A stretch of 64,000 bases of DNA from NCBI GenBank assembly GCA_035493675.1, contig DATJIA010000186.1:1-64000 (forward strand). The letters run 5' to 3'. A model generated the notes under the pieces. The model saw only the letters and a list, made by a program, of their open reading frames with translations. It was not told where the DNA came from and searched no databases. The translations under genes and the position numbers were made by a program. Source of the DNA: JAIOQA01 sp035493675 (GTDB lineage Bacteria > Myxococcota_A > Polyangia > Haliangiales > Haliangiaceae). Shown here one piece after another: positions 18,246 through 32,119 of the stretch (the first letter of the stretch is position 1; each line of letters begins with the position of its first letter).

Positions 18246-19922
18246 TCACGGCGGCGGCGTCGCGACGCTGGTCCACGTGCCGGTCGTCGCGATCGGGCCG
18301 AGCGAGGTCGCGAGCGTCGCGCTCCACAGCCCGCCGGTGACGTCGTCGATCAGGAGATCGCCGTCGGCGTCGGTCGCGTTCGCGGTGCCGGTCCACGTGA
18401 GATCGAGGCCGGTGCCGTCGAGCGCGCGCCACCACGCGGTCAGCGCCGGATCGAGCGCGGCGGCCGCGGGCGCGCACGCGCTGCTCGTGCATCCCGCGCC
18501 GAGCCCCGCCGCGGGGCAGACGATCAGATCGATCGCGGGACACCCCGAGGATGCGCCGCTCTTCGCCGACGAGAACATCGCCGCGCCCAGCGCGTTCGCG
18601 TTCCAACCGGAAGCGGGCCCGTCGGCGAACGCGAGCCCGAGCGCGGAGCCGAGCCGCGCGGTGAAGCCGTGCGCGTCGAGGTGCAAGACGCCGCTCGCGT
18701 ACGTCCACGACGCCTCGCTCGCGATCACCGGCCGCGCCGAGGCCGCGAGATCGATCGTCTCGCCGGCGGCGATCACGTGCGCGAGCGCTTCGCGGAAGCG
18801 ACCCGCGCCCACGTCCGCGAGCTGCGAGACGATCGAAGGCGCCAGCGCGTCGGTGCGACCCGCGACCAGCGCCGCGCGCGGGAAGCCGCCCATCGCGATC
18901 GCGTCGTCGAGCTTCGCGTCCAAGGACGGCCCGGTGCCCTTCGTCTCGGCGCGGCATCCGTCGCCGCCGAGCGCGCCGCGCGCGTTCTGGATCGTCCCCG
19001 CGGCGCCGGTCGGAGTGATCGTCACGCCGTCGAGCGCGCCGTCGTTCGCGAGCGCGTCGACGATCCAATCGAGCGCGAGCTGACCGGCGCCGGCGGGGCA
19101 GGCGAGCACGCGCCACGGCCGATCGATCCCGTCGGCGGTCTCCGCCGCGATCGCGGGCGAGAGATCCAGCGACGTCGTCACCGTCGACGATCCGATCGAG
19201 AGCGCGCGATCGCCGACCGCGAGCGTCATCGACAGATCGCCGGGCTGCACCTGCGAGCCGACCACCGCCGCGCATCCGTACGCGATCGCCTTCATCGACA
19301 CCGGATGCACGCCCCACGCGACGATCGTGTAGGCCTCGCCGCTCGGCAGCATCGGCCACTCGACCGCGGCGCCGAACGCCGGCGCGGTGCGCGGCGCGAG
19401 GTTCGACGCGGGCAGGTCGTCGGGATCGAGCCCGGCGCACCCGGCGCCGTCGCGATACGCGCGCAGCTCGACGTGATCGATATCGGTGCGCGCCCCCACG
19501 TGCAGCGGCGTCACGCGCACGTTGGTGAAGCCCGACGCGGAGACGCTCACGAAGAACGTGGCTTCGGGCGCGTCGCCGGCGTCGACCGTGACCTCGAAGT
19601 CGACGCGGGCGGGCCCCGCCGACAGCGTGTTCGTCGACACGCCGTCGCCGTCGGTCGCCGCGGTCGCGACCGCGAGCGTCGCGCCGCCGGTGCCGCGCTC
19701 GCCGGCGAGCTTCCACGTCGTCGCCGCGCCGGTGATCGGCGTTCCTTCCGCGGTGACGAGCCGCACGCGCAGATCGATCGACGCGCTCGGCGTGAGCCCG
19801 ATCGTGTCACCGGGAGGCGTCTGGATCTCGAGCCGCGGCGGCGCGCCGGCGTCGGGAGGCGGCGACGACGAATCGCCGCACGCCGCAACGATCAGGCCGC
19901 TAAGAAATACTCCCGCACGCAT
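18246..19922 (-). CDS. Large predicted lipoprotein with Ig-like (Big_1-type) domain
   Basis: 558 residues. MRAGVFLSGLIVAAC is a lipoprotein signal with Cys15, followed by an Asp/Ser/Pro linker. Residues about 30-130 resemble a bacterial Ig-like domain (IDLRVRLVTAEGTPITGAAT, TDGDGVSTNTL); the remainder is a beta-rich domain with Cys pairs (CPAIDLIVCPAAGLGAGC) and a C-terminal DATDADGDLLIDD stretch, possibly calcium-binding. Probably surface- or outer-membrane-anchored. Divergent from dnaE; function not known. Confidence 0.75.
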   Translation of the reverse strand: MRAGVFLSGLIVAACGDSSSPPPDAGAPPRLEIQTPPGDTIGLTPSASIDLRVRLVTAEGTPITGAATTWKLAGERGTGGATLAVATAATDGDGVSTNTLSAGPARVDFEVTVDAGDAPEATFFVSVSASGFTNVRVTPLHVGARTDIDHVELRAYRDGAGCAGLDPDDLPASNLAPRTAPAFGAAVEWPMLPSGEAYTIVAWGVHPVSMKAIAYGCAAVVGSQVQPGDLSMTLAVGDRALSIGSSTVTTSLDLSPAIAAETADGIDRPWRVLACPAGAGQLALDWIVDALANDGALDGVTITPTGAAGTIQNARGALGGDGCRAETKGTGPSLDAKLDDAIAMGGFPRAALVAGRTDALAPSIVSQLADVGAGRFREALAHVIAAGETIDLAASARPVIASEASWTYASGVLHLDAHGFTARLGSALGLAFADGPASGWNANALGAAMFSSAKSGASSGCPAIDLIVCPAAGLGAGCTSSACAPAAAALDPALTAWWRALDGTGLDLTWTGTANATDADGDLLIDDVTGGLWSATLATSLGPIATTGTWTSVATPPP

Positions 19923-20002
19923 GAGGCGAATCCAGTGCGATCTCGTCGGACGGATCGGCTAAAACGACCCGTCGAGCATCGCCCGAAACGGGGTCCCGCG
20001 CC

Positions 20003-23498
<3,496 letters not shown>

Positions 23499-23500
<2 letters not shown>

Positions 23501-23514
23501 TGTCTTCGGACATC
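23499..23514 (+). terminator. cUUCGg tetraloop hairpin overlapping the dnaE stop
   Basis: GATGTC TTCG GACATC forms a perfect 6-base-pair stem with a UUCG loop closed by C-G, the most stable RNA tetraloop class. It starts within the dnaE TGA. There is no U-run after it, so it may stabilise the mRNA 3' end or act with the larger hairpin just downstream. Confidence 0.5.
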
Positions 23515-23605
23515 GACTTCCGTCCTCCGACTTCCGTCCTCCGTACCCAGACAGAGTCGCGGAATCTCTGGGATCCGGAAGACGGAGGACGGAAGACGGA
23601 GGTCG
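23514..23605. repeat. Large imperfect inverted repeat built from 13-14-base units
   Basis: A 37-base left arm (23514-23550) and a 38-base right arm (23568-23605) are imperfect reverse complements around a 17-base loop. The left arm contains the unit CGACTTCCGTCCTC twice in tandem. A third copy of the left arm, 32 of 37 bases identical, follows the giant TPR gene at 60939-60975. In RNA this would form a long hairpin, consistent with a terminator or a dispersed REP-like element. Confidence 0.6.
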
Positions 23606-23614
23606 AACGTCCTG

Positions 23615-23726
23615 TCAGCGGCGGCCATTGGTACAAGGTCTGTCCCGCGCAGAATGCTGTTCCCACCTCGGCGCCACTTGGCTACATTGCGGCGGCCTGG
23701 GAGGGGTCCCGGCAGAGGAGTACCGG
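23615..23726. other. Non-coding stretch between the dnaE hairpin and the Cys-rich lipoprotein
   Basis: Part of the longest gap in the window (23501-23726). After the inverted repeat it holds the lipoprotein leader with the Shine-Dalgarno GAGGAG. I saw no convincing promoter, RNA gene or further repeat in it. Confidence 0.5.
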
Positions 23727-24083
23727 ATGCGTCAGCCGCAGTCGCTCGCGCTTGCCTTTGTCGTTTCGCTGGTTTTCGGCGCGTGCGCCCAAGGCGTCAG
23801 CGACGGTCCAGGCACTCATCCGGACGCGCACGTCAACTCGGGCGGGCCCGACGCGAACTTCAACCAGCCCGCCGACGCGCCGCCGTTCTCGACGCCGGAC
23901 GCGTTCGTGCCGCCGACCGCCGACGCCTTCGTGCCGCCGACGATCGACGCGCCCGGCGGCGGCGGCAGCTGCACCGACTCGACCGAGTGCGCGAACCAGA
24001 ACCCGCTCACCTGCTGCTACCAGAACGCGTGCGTCGTCGGCGTCGACTTCGGTCCGCCGATCGGCTGCGTCCCGCTCAACTGA
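23727..24083 (+). CDS. Small Cys-rich predicted lipoprotein
   Basis: 118 residues. MRQPQSLALAFVVSLVFGAC is a lipoprotein signal (Cys20). The mature part is Asp/Pro/Ala-rich with a short repeat (PDAFVPPTADAFVPPTIDAP), then a compact Cys-rich tail (CTDSTECANQNPLTCCYQNAC) with enough Cys for three disulfides. Such spacer plus Cys-rich modules are common in Kofleriaceae-type secretomes. The ATG was chosen because a good Shine-Dalgarno (GAGGAG, 23714-23719) precedes it; it is one of the few clear ones here. Confidence 0.7.
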   Translation: MRQPQSLALAFVVSLVFGACAQGVSDGPGTHPDAHVNSGGPDANFNQPADAPPFSTPDAFVPPTADAFVPPTIDAPGGGGSCTDSTECANQNPLTCCYQNACVVGVDFGPPIGCVPLN

Positions 24084-24084
24084 C

Positions 24085-25308
24085 TCAGTACCAGCGCACG
24101 ACGTGATAGCCGTGCCCGTTGCGCGGCCGCTCGAACGCGAACATCTCCGGCGAGCGCGCGAGCGGGTCGTTGCGGAGCGCGGCGTAGCCGCCGCCGTCGT
24201 CGCTGCCGAGGAACTCGGCCTTGATGCCGGTGAGCCCGCCCGGCCACTGCAGATCGGCGGGCAGCGGCGGCAGCCGGAACGCTTGATCGCCCGGCGGCGC
24301 GATCACGATCCACGAGCCCTTCACCGCCGGTGACAGCTCGAGCGCGATCGCGACCGGCGCGATCACGCCGCCCGCCGCCTTCCACGTGACGTCGCCTTCG
24401 GGCGAGAGCGTCACGTCGGTCACCGCCGGCAACGTCACGTCCTTCAGGTCGATCGACGCGTTCGGATTGGCGAACGACACCGTCGCCTTCTCGAACGGCG
24501 CGCCGCCCTTGGTCGCCGCGATCTCGACGTCGAAGGACGCCACCATGTCGAAGTTCCCCCGATCGGCGCCGACGATCGTGACCGCGCCGTCGCTGATCGT
24601 GTTGGCCCAGTAGCTCGGGATCCGATGCGGGCCCGCGAACAGCGTCATCGTGCCGTCGCCTTGGATCCACGGGACGCCGCCGGCGGTCAGCGTGAAGTCG
24701 GTCGTCGCCGACAGCGACCGCCACGTGTACCCGGTCAGATCGATCGTCTTCGCGAGCGCGACGCCGTCGGCTTCGAAGTACTGCGCGTCGCCGGTCTCGG
24801 GGTACGCGACGACGAAGAGCGAGTCGCTCGCCGCGCCGAGCGTGCGATAGCCCGGGAGATGCGGCGGCGATCCCGAGGCGGGCGCGCCGCCGAACGCGTA
24901 GCGGCCGTAGACGCTGTACGAGACGGCGTTCGGCAAGGGCGGCAGCACGAACGCGACCTCGTCGACGTTGCCGTAGTCGTCCGCCGCGCCGTAGCCCATG
25001 TGGAGGTGATCGCCGGGCTCGACCGCGACGAACGTGGACATCTCGCTGCTGCCGGTCCGCGCGATCGTGACCGCGCCGCCGCTCGGGGCGTCGCCGGTCA
25101 CCGAGAACTGCGCGCTCGCGACGATCGTCGTGCGCGACAAGAGCGCGCCCGCGGGATCGTAGAAGAGCACGACGTCGCCGACGAGCAGGCCGTCGACGGT
25201 GATCGCCGAGGACGCCGCGTCCGGCGCGGGCGCCGCGTCGGGCTCGGACGGCGAGGGCGAGCCGCACGCGGCGGCAAGAACCGACAACGAGAGGGCGAGG
25301 GGCTTCAT
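24085..25308 (-). CDS. Predicted lipoprotein, beta-rich, uncharacterised
   Basis: 407 residues. MKPLALSLSVLAAAC followed by GSPSPSEPDAAPAPDA is a lipoprotein signal (Cys15) with a Pro/Asp/Ala linker. The body is rich in beta strands with no recognised family; the first part (VGDVVLFYDPAGALLSRTTIV) looks like a carboxypeptidase-regulatory or Ig-like domain. It converges on the small Cys-rich lipoprotein with 1 base between the stops. Start chosen at the signal peptide; the frame extends 15 codons upstream. Confidence 0.7.
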   Translation of the reverse strand: MKPLALSLSVLAAACGSPSPSEPDAAPAPDAASSAITVDGLLVGDVVLFYDPAGALLSRTTIVASAQFSVTGDAPSGGAVTIARTGSSEMSTFVAVEPGDHLHMGYGAADDYGNVDEVAFVLPPLPNAVSYSVYGRYAFGGAPASGSPPHLPGYRTLGAASDSLFVVAYPETGDAQYFEADGVALAKTIDLTGYTWRSLSATTDFTLTAGGVPWIQGDGTMTLFAGPHRIPSYWANTISDGAVTIVGADRGNFDMVASFDVEIAATKGGAPFEKATVSFANPNASIDLKDVTLPAVTDVTLSPEGDVTWKAAGGVIAPVAIALELSPAVKGSWIVIAPPGDQAFRLPPLPADLQWPGGLTGIKAEFLGSDDGGGYAALRNDPLARSPEMFAFERPRNGHGYHVVRWY

Positions 25309-25365
25309 CGCGCGATCTACGTAGCAACTCACGCGCCCCGTGCGTGAGGGCATAAGTCGGCTACG

Positions 25366-26385
25366 TCAGTCGAGACCGAGCTCTTCGAGCGCGTCTTCGT
25401 CGAGCCCGAAGAAGTGCGCGGTCTCGTGCAGCACGGTGATGCGGATCTGCTCGCGCAGCTCGTCCGGATCGCCGGCGCTCTGCTCGAGGTTCGTCTGGAA
25501 CAGGTGGATGTCGGTGAGCGACGGCGCGCCGCCGACCGAAGACTCTTCGGGGAGCGGCGTCCCCGTGAACAACCCCAGCACGCGCGGATCGACGCCGTCC
25601 TTGATCATGTCCTCGCTCGGCAGATCGTCGACGAGGATCGGCACGTTCGCGAGCTTCGCCTGCGCCTCGTCGGGGAGCTCCGCGAGCGCCTCCGAGGCGA
25701 TCTTCTCGAACTCCTCGTGCGAGAGGTGCCACTCGGGCGCGGGCGCGGCGGCGTCGCGGCGGCGCGTCTCGAGCCACGCCTGCGCGCGCGCGGCGCCGTC
25801 GCCCTGCGCCTCGCGCGCGAGCCCGATGCCGTACCACGCGTCGGCGCCCCACTCGTCGTCGTCTTTCAGCTTCTCCCACCACGTGATCGCGGTCGACGGA
25901 TCGTCGGCCTCCATCGCGGCGTCGGCGATCTCGTCGATCGCCTGCGGATCGTCGATCGCGGAGGTGTCGAGCTCGCGCATCGCCTCGCGCGCCTCGTCGG
26001 TGCGGCCGAGCGCGCCGAGCGCGCGCACCTTGAGCTGGATGCCCTCGATCAGCTCGTCGTCCTCCTCGACGCGCTCGAGCGCGAGGTCAGCCGACTTCAA
26101 GGCCGCCTCGGCGTCGTCCATGGAATAGAGCGACGTCGCCGCGGCATGGAGATGAGGAACGGGATCATCGGGATGCGCCTCGGCCAACTTCGCGTAGATC
26201 GCGAGCGCGCCCTCGGGATCGCCGCCGAGATCGAGCAGCGCCGCGTCGAGCAGCATCACGCCGGCGTCGTCGCGCGAGATCTTCTTCGCTTGCTCGAGCG
26301 CACGGGCGGCGGCGGGGAGGTCGCCGTCGTCGAGGGACGAGAAGCCACGTTCGACGAGGGACTGCAGGCGATCGGCGCGCGACAT
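25366..26385 (-). CDS. TPR protein fused to a zincin-like metallopeptidase domain
   Basis: 339 residues. Residues 1-210 are TPR-like helical pairs (GFSSLDDGDLPAAARALEQAKKI, DPEGALAIYAKLAEAHPDDP). The C-terminal third carries ITVLHETAHFFGLDED (about 319-334), the HExxHxxGxxE/D zinc site of the small zincin_1 peptidase family (PF06262), preceded by the usual DLPSEDMIKDG region. No signal peptide, so likely cytoplasmic. TATAAC lies 6 bases before its ATG and the gene diverges from an LppC-like gene across 48 bases. The substrate is unknown. Confidence 0.8.
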   Translation of the reverse strand: MSRADRLQSLVERGFSSLDDGDLPAAARALEQAKKISRDDAGVMLLDAALLDLGGDPEGALAIYAKLAEAHPDDPVPHLHAAATSLYSMDDAEAALKSADLALERVEEDDELIEGIQLKVRALGALGRTDEAREAMRELDTSAIDDPQAIDEIADAAMEADDPSTAITWWEKLKDDDEWGADAWYGIGLAREAQGDGAARAQAWLETRRRDAAAPAPEWHLSHEEFEKIASEALAELPDEAQAKLANVPILVDDLPSEDMIKDGVDPRVLGLFTGTPLPEESSVGGAPSLTDIHLFQTNLEQSAGDPDELREQIRITVLHETAHFFGLDEDALEELGLD

Positions 26386-26391
26386 GCGCGC

Positions 26392-26397
26392 GTTATA
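26392..26397 (-). promoter_or_regulatory. Putative -10 element (TATAAC), leaderless start of the zincin gene
   Basis: TATAAC on the minus strand matches the -10 consensus at 5 of 6 bases and ends exactly 6 bases before the ATG at 26385, so the RNA would begin at or next to the AUG. Confidence 0.5.
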
Positions 26398-26418
26398 GCG
26401 CAAGCCCACGTCGGAGGT

Positions 26419-26424
26419 TATCGT
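26419..26424 (+). promoter_or_regulatory. Putative -10 element (TATCGT) of the LppC-like gene
   Basis: TATCGT lies 9 bases before the ATG at 26434. With the TATAAC of the opposite gene it makes a back-to-back pair of promoters in 48 bases. Confidence 0.35.
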
Positions 26425-26433
26425 CGATGGCGC

Positions 26434-28257
26434 ATGCGCTTCGCCTTCGTCCTCGCCGCCGCGGTGCTCGTCGCCGGGTGCCCGCGCCACGTGCGCCACA
26501 CCCTGGTGCCGTCGGTGCCCGAAAACGGCGACGCCCACGCGCGCAAGCGCTACGAGGAGGCGCGCGCGAAGTTCGAGCGCGATCGCTCGGGCGGCGAAGA
26601 GATGGCGGCGATCGCGCGCGACTACCCGAACGATCCGGTCGCGCCGTTCGCGCGCCTGTACGCGGGCATCGCCGACGTCGACAAGGGCGATTATCCGCAC
26701 GCGGAGGGCGAGCTGTCGGCGGTGGTCGCCGACGAGCAGGCGGACGATGGCCTGCGCACCCGCGCGTCCTTGTTCCTCGGGATCGCCGACGCCTATCTCG
26801 GCAAGCCGGCCGACGCGTTGCCGCTGCTCGCGAAGGGTGAGAAGGCGATCGAGAACGACGGCGAGCGCGGCGAGTGGACGGCGGCGACCGCGACCTCGAC
26901 GGCGTCGAGCGCGCGCCCGCTCGACGCGCTCGCGTGGATGGATCGATGGTGGGCGATCGCGCGGCCGAACGAGCGCGGCTACATCTTGGCGCGCGCGGGC
27001 GAGATCGCCGGCGCCGCGCCCGACGAGGCGATCGTGCCGGCGTGGCAAGCGCTCGAGCATCGCGACTCGGTCGCCGCCGCGGTGCTCGGCCCGCGCGCCG
27101 CCCTAGCGACCCACGACGCCCATGTTCGCGATCAGGCGAACGAGGCGCGCGCCAAGGTCGGCCTGCCGCCGATCCCCGCGATCGCGATCGCGAACGGCGG
27201 CGGCCAGGAGGGGCGCATCGGCGCCGCCCTGCCGATGACCGGCAAGCAGGAGCGCCTCGGCGAGCAGACCGTGCACGGCTTCGCGATCGCGGCCGGCGCG
27301 CTCGGCGGACCCGGCGCCGCGAACGTCGACGTGCGCGACGTGCCGACCAAGGACGCCGCCGCCGCCGCGGTCGACGCGCTCGCCGGCGACGGCGTGATCG
27401 CGATCGTCGGGCCGATCGACGGCGACTCGGTCGACGCGGCCGCCGCGCGCGCCGCCGCGCTCGCGATCCCGCTGCTCTCGCTCAACGCGCGCGCCGAACA
27501 GCGCAGCGCGCAGCCGTTCGTCTTCCACGTGATGCACTCGGCCGAGGCGCGCGCGCGCACGCTCGCGCGGCGCGCGTCGAACGCGGGCGTGAAGAAGATC
27601 GCCGTGCTCGCGCCCGACTCCGGCTACGGCAAGGCGATCGCGAAGGCGTTCACCGACGCGTACGCGGCCGCCGGCGGCACCGTCGTCACGCGCGTCGATT
27701 TCCCGGCGGCGACCAACTCGTTCGCGACCGTCGTCGGCAAGCTCGGCAGCGGCTGGGACGCGGTCTTCATCCCGACCGACGCGAACCAGCTCGAGCTGAT
27801 CGCGCCCGCGCTCGACGCCGCCGGCCTGATCCCGCGCCCGCTCGGCGCGAAGAAGGTGAAGGGCGGCCGTCCGATCCTCGTGATCACGACCGCCGAGGGC
27901 GCCGGCCCCGAGCTGATCCACAACGCCGGCCGCCATCTCTACGGCGCGTGGCTCGCGCCCGGCTTCTACCCGGACGCCACCGACCCGCTGATCTCGGACT
28001 ACGTCGCGCGCTACCTCGCGGCCTTCAACAAGGCGCCGACCGCGCTCGACGCCTACGCCTACGACGCCGCGCTCGCGATCGCCAAGACCGGCGCGACCTC
28101 GCGCGGCGAGCTCGCCCAGCGCCTCGCGGGCGCGAAGATCACCGGCGTCACCGGCGAGCTCCGCTTCGACGGCGATCGCCGCCGCGCCGACGACGGCGTC
28201 CTGTTCGTCGTCGAGGACGACGGCCAGGGCGGCGCGCGCGTCAAGGCCGTGCGCTAG
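26434..28257 (+). CDS. LppC/LpoA-like lipoprotein with periplasmic-binding-protein fold
   Basis: 607 residues. MRFAFVLAAAVLVAGC is a lipoprotein signal with Cys16. Residues about 35-240 contain TPR-like helices (GGEEMAAIARDYPNDPVAPFARLYAGIAD); from about 245 the sequence has the type I periplasmic-binding fold (RIGAALPMTGKQERLGEQTVHGFAIA, GVIAIVGPIDGDSVDAAAARAAALAIPLLSLN, KKIAVLAPDSGYGKAIAKAF). This TPR plus binding-fold layout matches LppC/LpoA, the outer-membrane activator of penicillin-binding protein 1A, as well as Leu/Ile/Val-binding proteins. The PBP-activator role is inference. Confidence 0.8.
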   Translation: MRFAFVLAAAVLVAGCPRHVRHTLVPSVPENGDAHARKRYEEARAKFERDRSGGEEMAAIARDYPNDPVAPFARLYAGIADVDKGDYPHAEGELSAVVADEQADDGLRTRASLFLGIADAYLGKPADALPLLAKGEKAIENDGERGEWTAATATSTASSARPLDALAWMDRWWAIARPNERGYILARAGEIAGAAPDEAIVPAWQALEHRDSVAAAVLGPRAALATHDAHVRDQANEARAKVGLPPIPAIAIANGGGQEGRIGAALPMTGKQERLGEQTVHGFAIAAGALGGPGAANVDVRDVPTKDAAAAAVDALAGDGVIAIVGPIDGDSVDAAAARAAALAIPLLSLNARAEQRSAQPFVFHVMHSAEARARTLARRASNAGVKKIAVLAPDSGYGKAIAKAFTDAYAAAGGTVVTRVDFPAATNSFATVVGKLGSGWDAVFIPTDANQLELIAPALDAAGLIPRPLGAKKVKGGRPILVITTAEGAGPELIHNAGRHLYGAWLAPGFYPDATDPLISDYVARYLAAFNKAPTALDAYAYDAALAIAKTGATSRGELAQRLAGAKITGVTGELRFDGDRRRADDGVLFVVEDDGQGGARVKAVR

Positions 28258-28262
28258 GCCGG

Positions 28263-28709
28263 CTAGGGCAGGCGCGCGCGCACGTCGGCGCGCATCGCGT
28301 CGGTGCGCGCCGGATCGGTCGAGAGGATCGTGATGCGCGTGCCGCCGTCGATGTCGGTCACCGTGATCATCGTGTCGATGTGGATCACCGGGCAGTGACC
28401 GTGGGTGCCGGGCCCGCCGTGCTCGCCGGTGTGGACCACGTGCTCGTCTTCACGCGGCACGCCCATCCTCGACTGCACGAGCGCCGCGTCGCGGATGTCC
28501 TGCTGCGCTTTCGGATCCGCGGCGGTGATCGCGAGCGCGATCCCGCCGTCGACGTCGGTGGCGACGGTGCGTGCGCCCGCGACCGCCGACGGGCAGTTGA
28601 TCATGCCGCGCTCCATCAGCCCGGTCGGCGCTCCCATCGCGGGGGCCGGGCGGGAGGACGGCGCGCCGCACGCGGCGATCGCGACGACGACGAGGAGCGT
28701 GTTCCGCAT
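28263..28709 (-). CDS. Small predicted lipoprotein
   Basis: 148 residues. MRNTLLVVVAIAACGAPSS is a lipoprotein signal (Cys14), followed by a Pro/Ala linker. A central His-rich stretch (EDEHVVHTGEHGGPGTHGHCPVIHID) could bind metal. Two related strands, DVDGGIALAITAADPKAQQDI and DIDGGTRITILSTDPARTDAM, suggest an internal duplication flanking the His-rich part. An in-frame ATG at 28733 is an alternative start. Function unknown. Confidence 0.65.
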   Translation of the reverse strand: MRNTLLVVVAIAACGAPSSRPAPAMGAPTGLMERGMINCPSAVAGARTVATDVDGGIALAITAADPKAQQDIRDAALVQSRMGVPREDEHVVHTGEHGGPGTHGHCPVIHIDTMITVTDIDGGTRITILSTDPARTDAMRADVRARLP

Positions 28710-28828
28710 GAACGCCGGTACTGCGACGCGCATGCCAGCGAAACGCGTATGCGATCGCGCGCGACCGCGCAGGGCCTGCGCCGCGCGCGCAGGCGCGCGA
28801 GATGCTTGCGCCGCCGTCGGGGGGCACG

Positions 28829-28834
28829 TACAAC
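28829..28834 (+). promoter_or_regulatory. Putative -10 element (TACAAC) of proS
   Basis: TACAAC lies 7 bases before the proS ATG, identical in sequence and spacing to the one before the HD nucleotidase gene at 12330-12335. Confidence 0.4.
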
Positions 28835-28841
28835 CCGCGGG

Positions 28842-30571
<1,730 letters not shown>

Positions 30572-30575
<4 letters not shown>

Positions 30576-31261
30576 CGTTCGAGGTCGGCAACCGCTTGAT
30601 CGCCGCGCTCGACGTCGACGATCGCGCGAAGGCCGACGCGCTCGCGGCGACGCTCGGCGACGCCGCCTCCTTCGTGAAGATCGGGCTCGAGCTGTTCTGC
30701 GCGACCGGCCCCGCGATCGTGCGCGACTACGCGTCGGCGCGCCGCCGCGTGATGCTCGACCTCAAGCTGCACGACATCCCCGAGACGGTCGCGCGCGCGA
30801 CCGCGCAGGTCGACGCGCTCGGCGCCGAGCTGCTCACGGTCCACGCGAGCGGCGGCCGCGCGATGCTCGAGGCCGCCGCCCGCGCCGCGAAGCGCACGCG
30901 CATCCTGGCGGTGACCGTCTTGACCTCGCTCGGCGACGCCGACCTCGACGCGATCGGCGTGCGCGATCGCGCGGCGGCGCAGGTCGTCAGGCTCGCGACC
31001 CTCGCGAAGGAGAGCGGCTGCGCGGGCGTCGTCGCGTCGCCGCACGAAGCGCGCGCGATCCGCGACGCGCTCGGCGCCGGCTTCTTGATCGTCACGCCCG
31101 GCGTGCGGCCCGCGGGCGCGGACGCGGGAGATCAGAAGCGCGTCACGACGCCGAAGATGGCGCGCGACGCCGGCGCCGATCTCGTCGTCGTCGGGCGCCC
31201 GATCCGCGACGCGCACGATCCCGCCGCCGCCGCGCGCGCGATCGCGAGCGAGCTGGCGTAG
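30572..31261 (+). CDS. pyrF: Orotidine-5'-phosphate decarboxylase
   Basis: 229 residues. Converts OMP to UMP, the last step of pyrimidine synthesis. Catalytic DLKLHDIPETV (Asp-x-Lys-x2-Asp) is intact; the phosphate-binding end reads VVVGRPIRDAHDP, and FVKIGLELF is the N-terminal strand motif. Start is a GTG that overlaps the proS stop (GTGA). Followed after 3 bases by rlmB. Confidence 0.95.
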
Positions 31262-31264
31262 ATC

Positions 31265-32035
31265 ATGGCGTCGAGGCGCGTGTATGGCGTCGGTCCGGTG
31301 CGCGAGCTCGTGCGCGCGCGCGCGAAGACGATCGCGGTCGTCTACGTCGATCCGGGCCGCGCCGACAAGCACGACGATCCGGTCGCGCAGCTCGTCAAGG
31401 AGGCGCGCACCGCCGGCGTGCCGATCGAGCTGCGCTCGCGCACGCAGCTCGACGCGATGTCGGACCCCGACGCGCGCCATCAAGGCGTGATCGCGGTCGC
31501 CGGTGAGCTCGCGTACGCGGAGCTCGACGACATCGTCGCCGCCGCGGCGAGCCGCAACGAGCCCGCGCTGGTCGTCGCGCTCGACGGCGTGCAAGACCCG
31601 CACAACCTCGGCGCGATCCTGCGCAGCGCGTACCTGCTCGGCGCGCACGGCGTGCTCGTCCCCGAGCATCGCGCCGCGCACGTCACCGCCGCGGTCACCA
31701 AGGCGAGCGCCGGCGCGAGCGAGCTCGTGCGCATCGCGCAGGTCAAGAACCTCGTGCGCGCGCTCGGCGAGCTGAAGGACGCCGGGCTCTGGCTCGCCGC
31801 GGTCCACGACGATCCCGCCGCGCGCCCCCTGCAAGAGCTCGACGGCACGATGCCGCTCGCGCTCGTCCTCGGCGGCGAGGGGCAGGGCGTGCGCACGCTG
31901 GTCGCGCGCACGTGCGACTTCCACGCGGTCATCCCGATGAGCGGCCGCGGCGTCGGCAGCTTCAACGTCTCGGTCGCCGCCGCGATCGCGTTGTACGAAG
32001 TGGCACGGCAGCGCGCCGCGCGCGCGCCACGCTGA
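31265..32035 (+). CDS. rlmB: 23S rRNA (guanosine-2'-O-)-methyltransferase, RlmB-type
   Basis: 256-residue SpoU/TrmH-family enzyme. N-terminal substrate-binding domain (YGVGPVRELVRARAKTIAVVYV) followed by the SPOUT domain: motif 1 ALDGVQDPHNLGAILRSAYLLGA, motif 2 LALVLGGEGQGV, motif 3 IPMSGRGVGSFNVSVAAAIALYE. The usual Leu in motif 3 (SLNVSVA) is Phe. Modifies G2251 of 23S rRNA in E. coli; the exact site here is assumed. Last gene of proS-pyrF-rlmB. Confidence 0.9.
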   Translation: MASRRVYGVGPVRELVRARAKTIAVVYVDPGRADKHDDPVAQLVKEARTAGVPIELRSRTQLDAMSDPDARHQGVIAVAGELAYAELDDIVAAAASRNEPALVVALDGVQDPHNLGAILRSAYLLGAHGVLVPEHRAAHVTAAVTKASAGASELVRIAQVKNLVRALGELKDAGLWLAAVHDDPAARPLQELDGTMPLALVLGGEGQGVRTLVARTCDFHAVIPMSGRGVGSFNVSVAAAIALYEVARQRAARAPR

Positions 32036-32119
32036 CCGCGATCGCGATCGCGATCACGCGAAGACGCGGCAGCGCGCGGCACGCGCCGCGTGGCATGCGC
32101 GTTGCTCATGCCGGCGCGC

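Noticed and set aside
23640..23720. A possible sigma-54 promoter upstream of the Cys-rich lipoprotein (TTGGCTACATTGC)
   Set aside because: The GG to GC spacing is 7 bases rather than the 10 needed for sigma-54.
23654..24106. A 150-residue plus-strand frame over the small Cys-rich lipoprotein
   Set aside because: The alternative frame lacks a signal peptide and Cys pattern; the frame starting at 23727 has a lipobox and a Shine-Dalgarno sequence.
32036..32119. GC-rich inverted repeats after rlmB as an intrinsic terminator
   Set aside because: Several short GC hairpins can be drawn in any such GC-rich stretch and there is no T-run.
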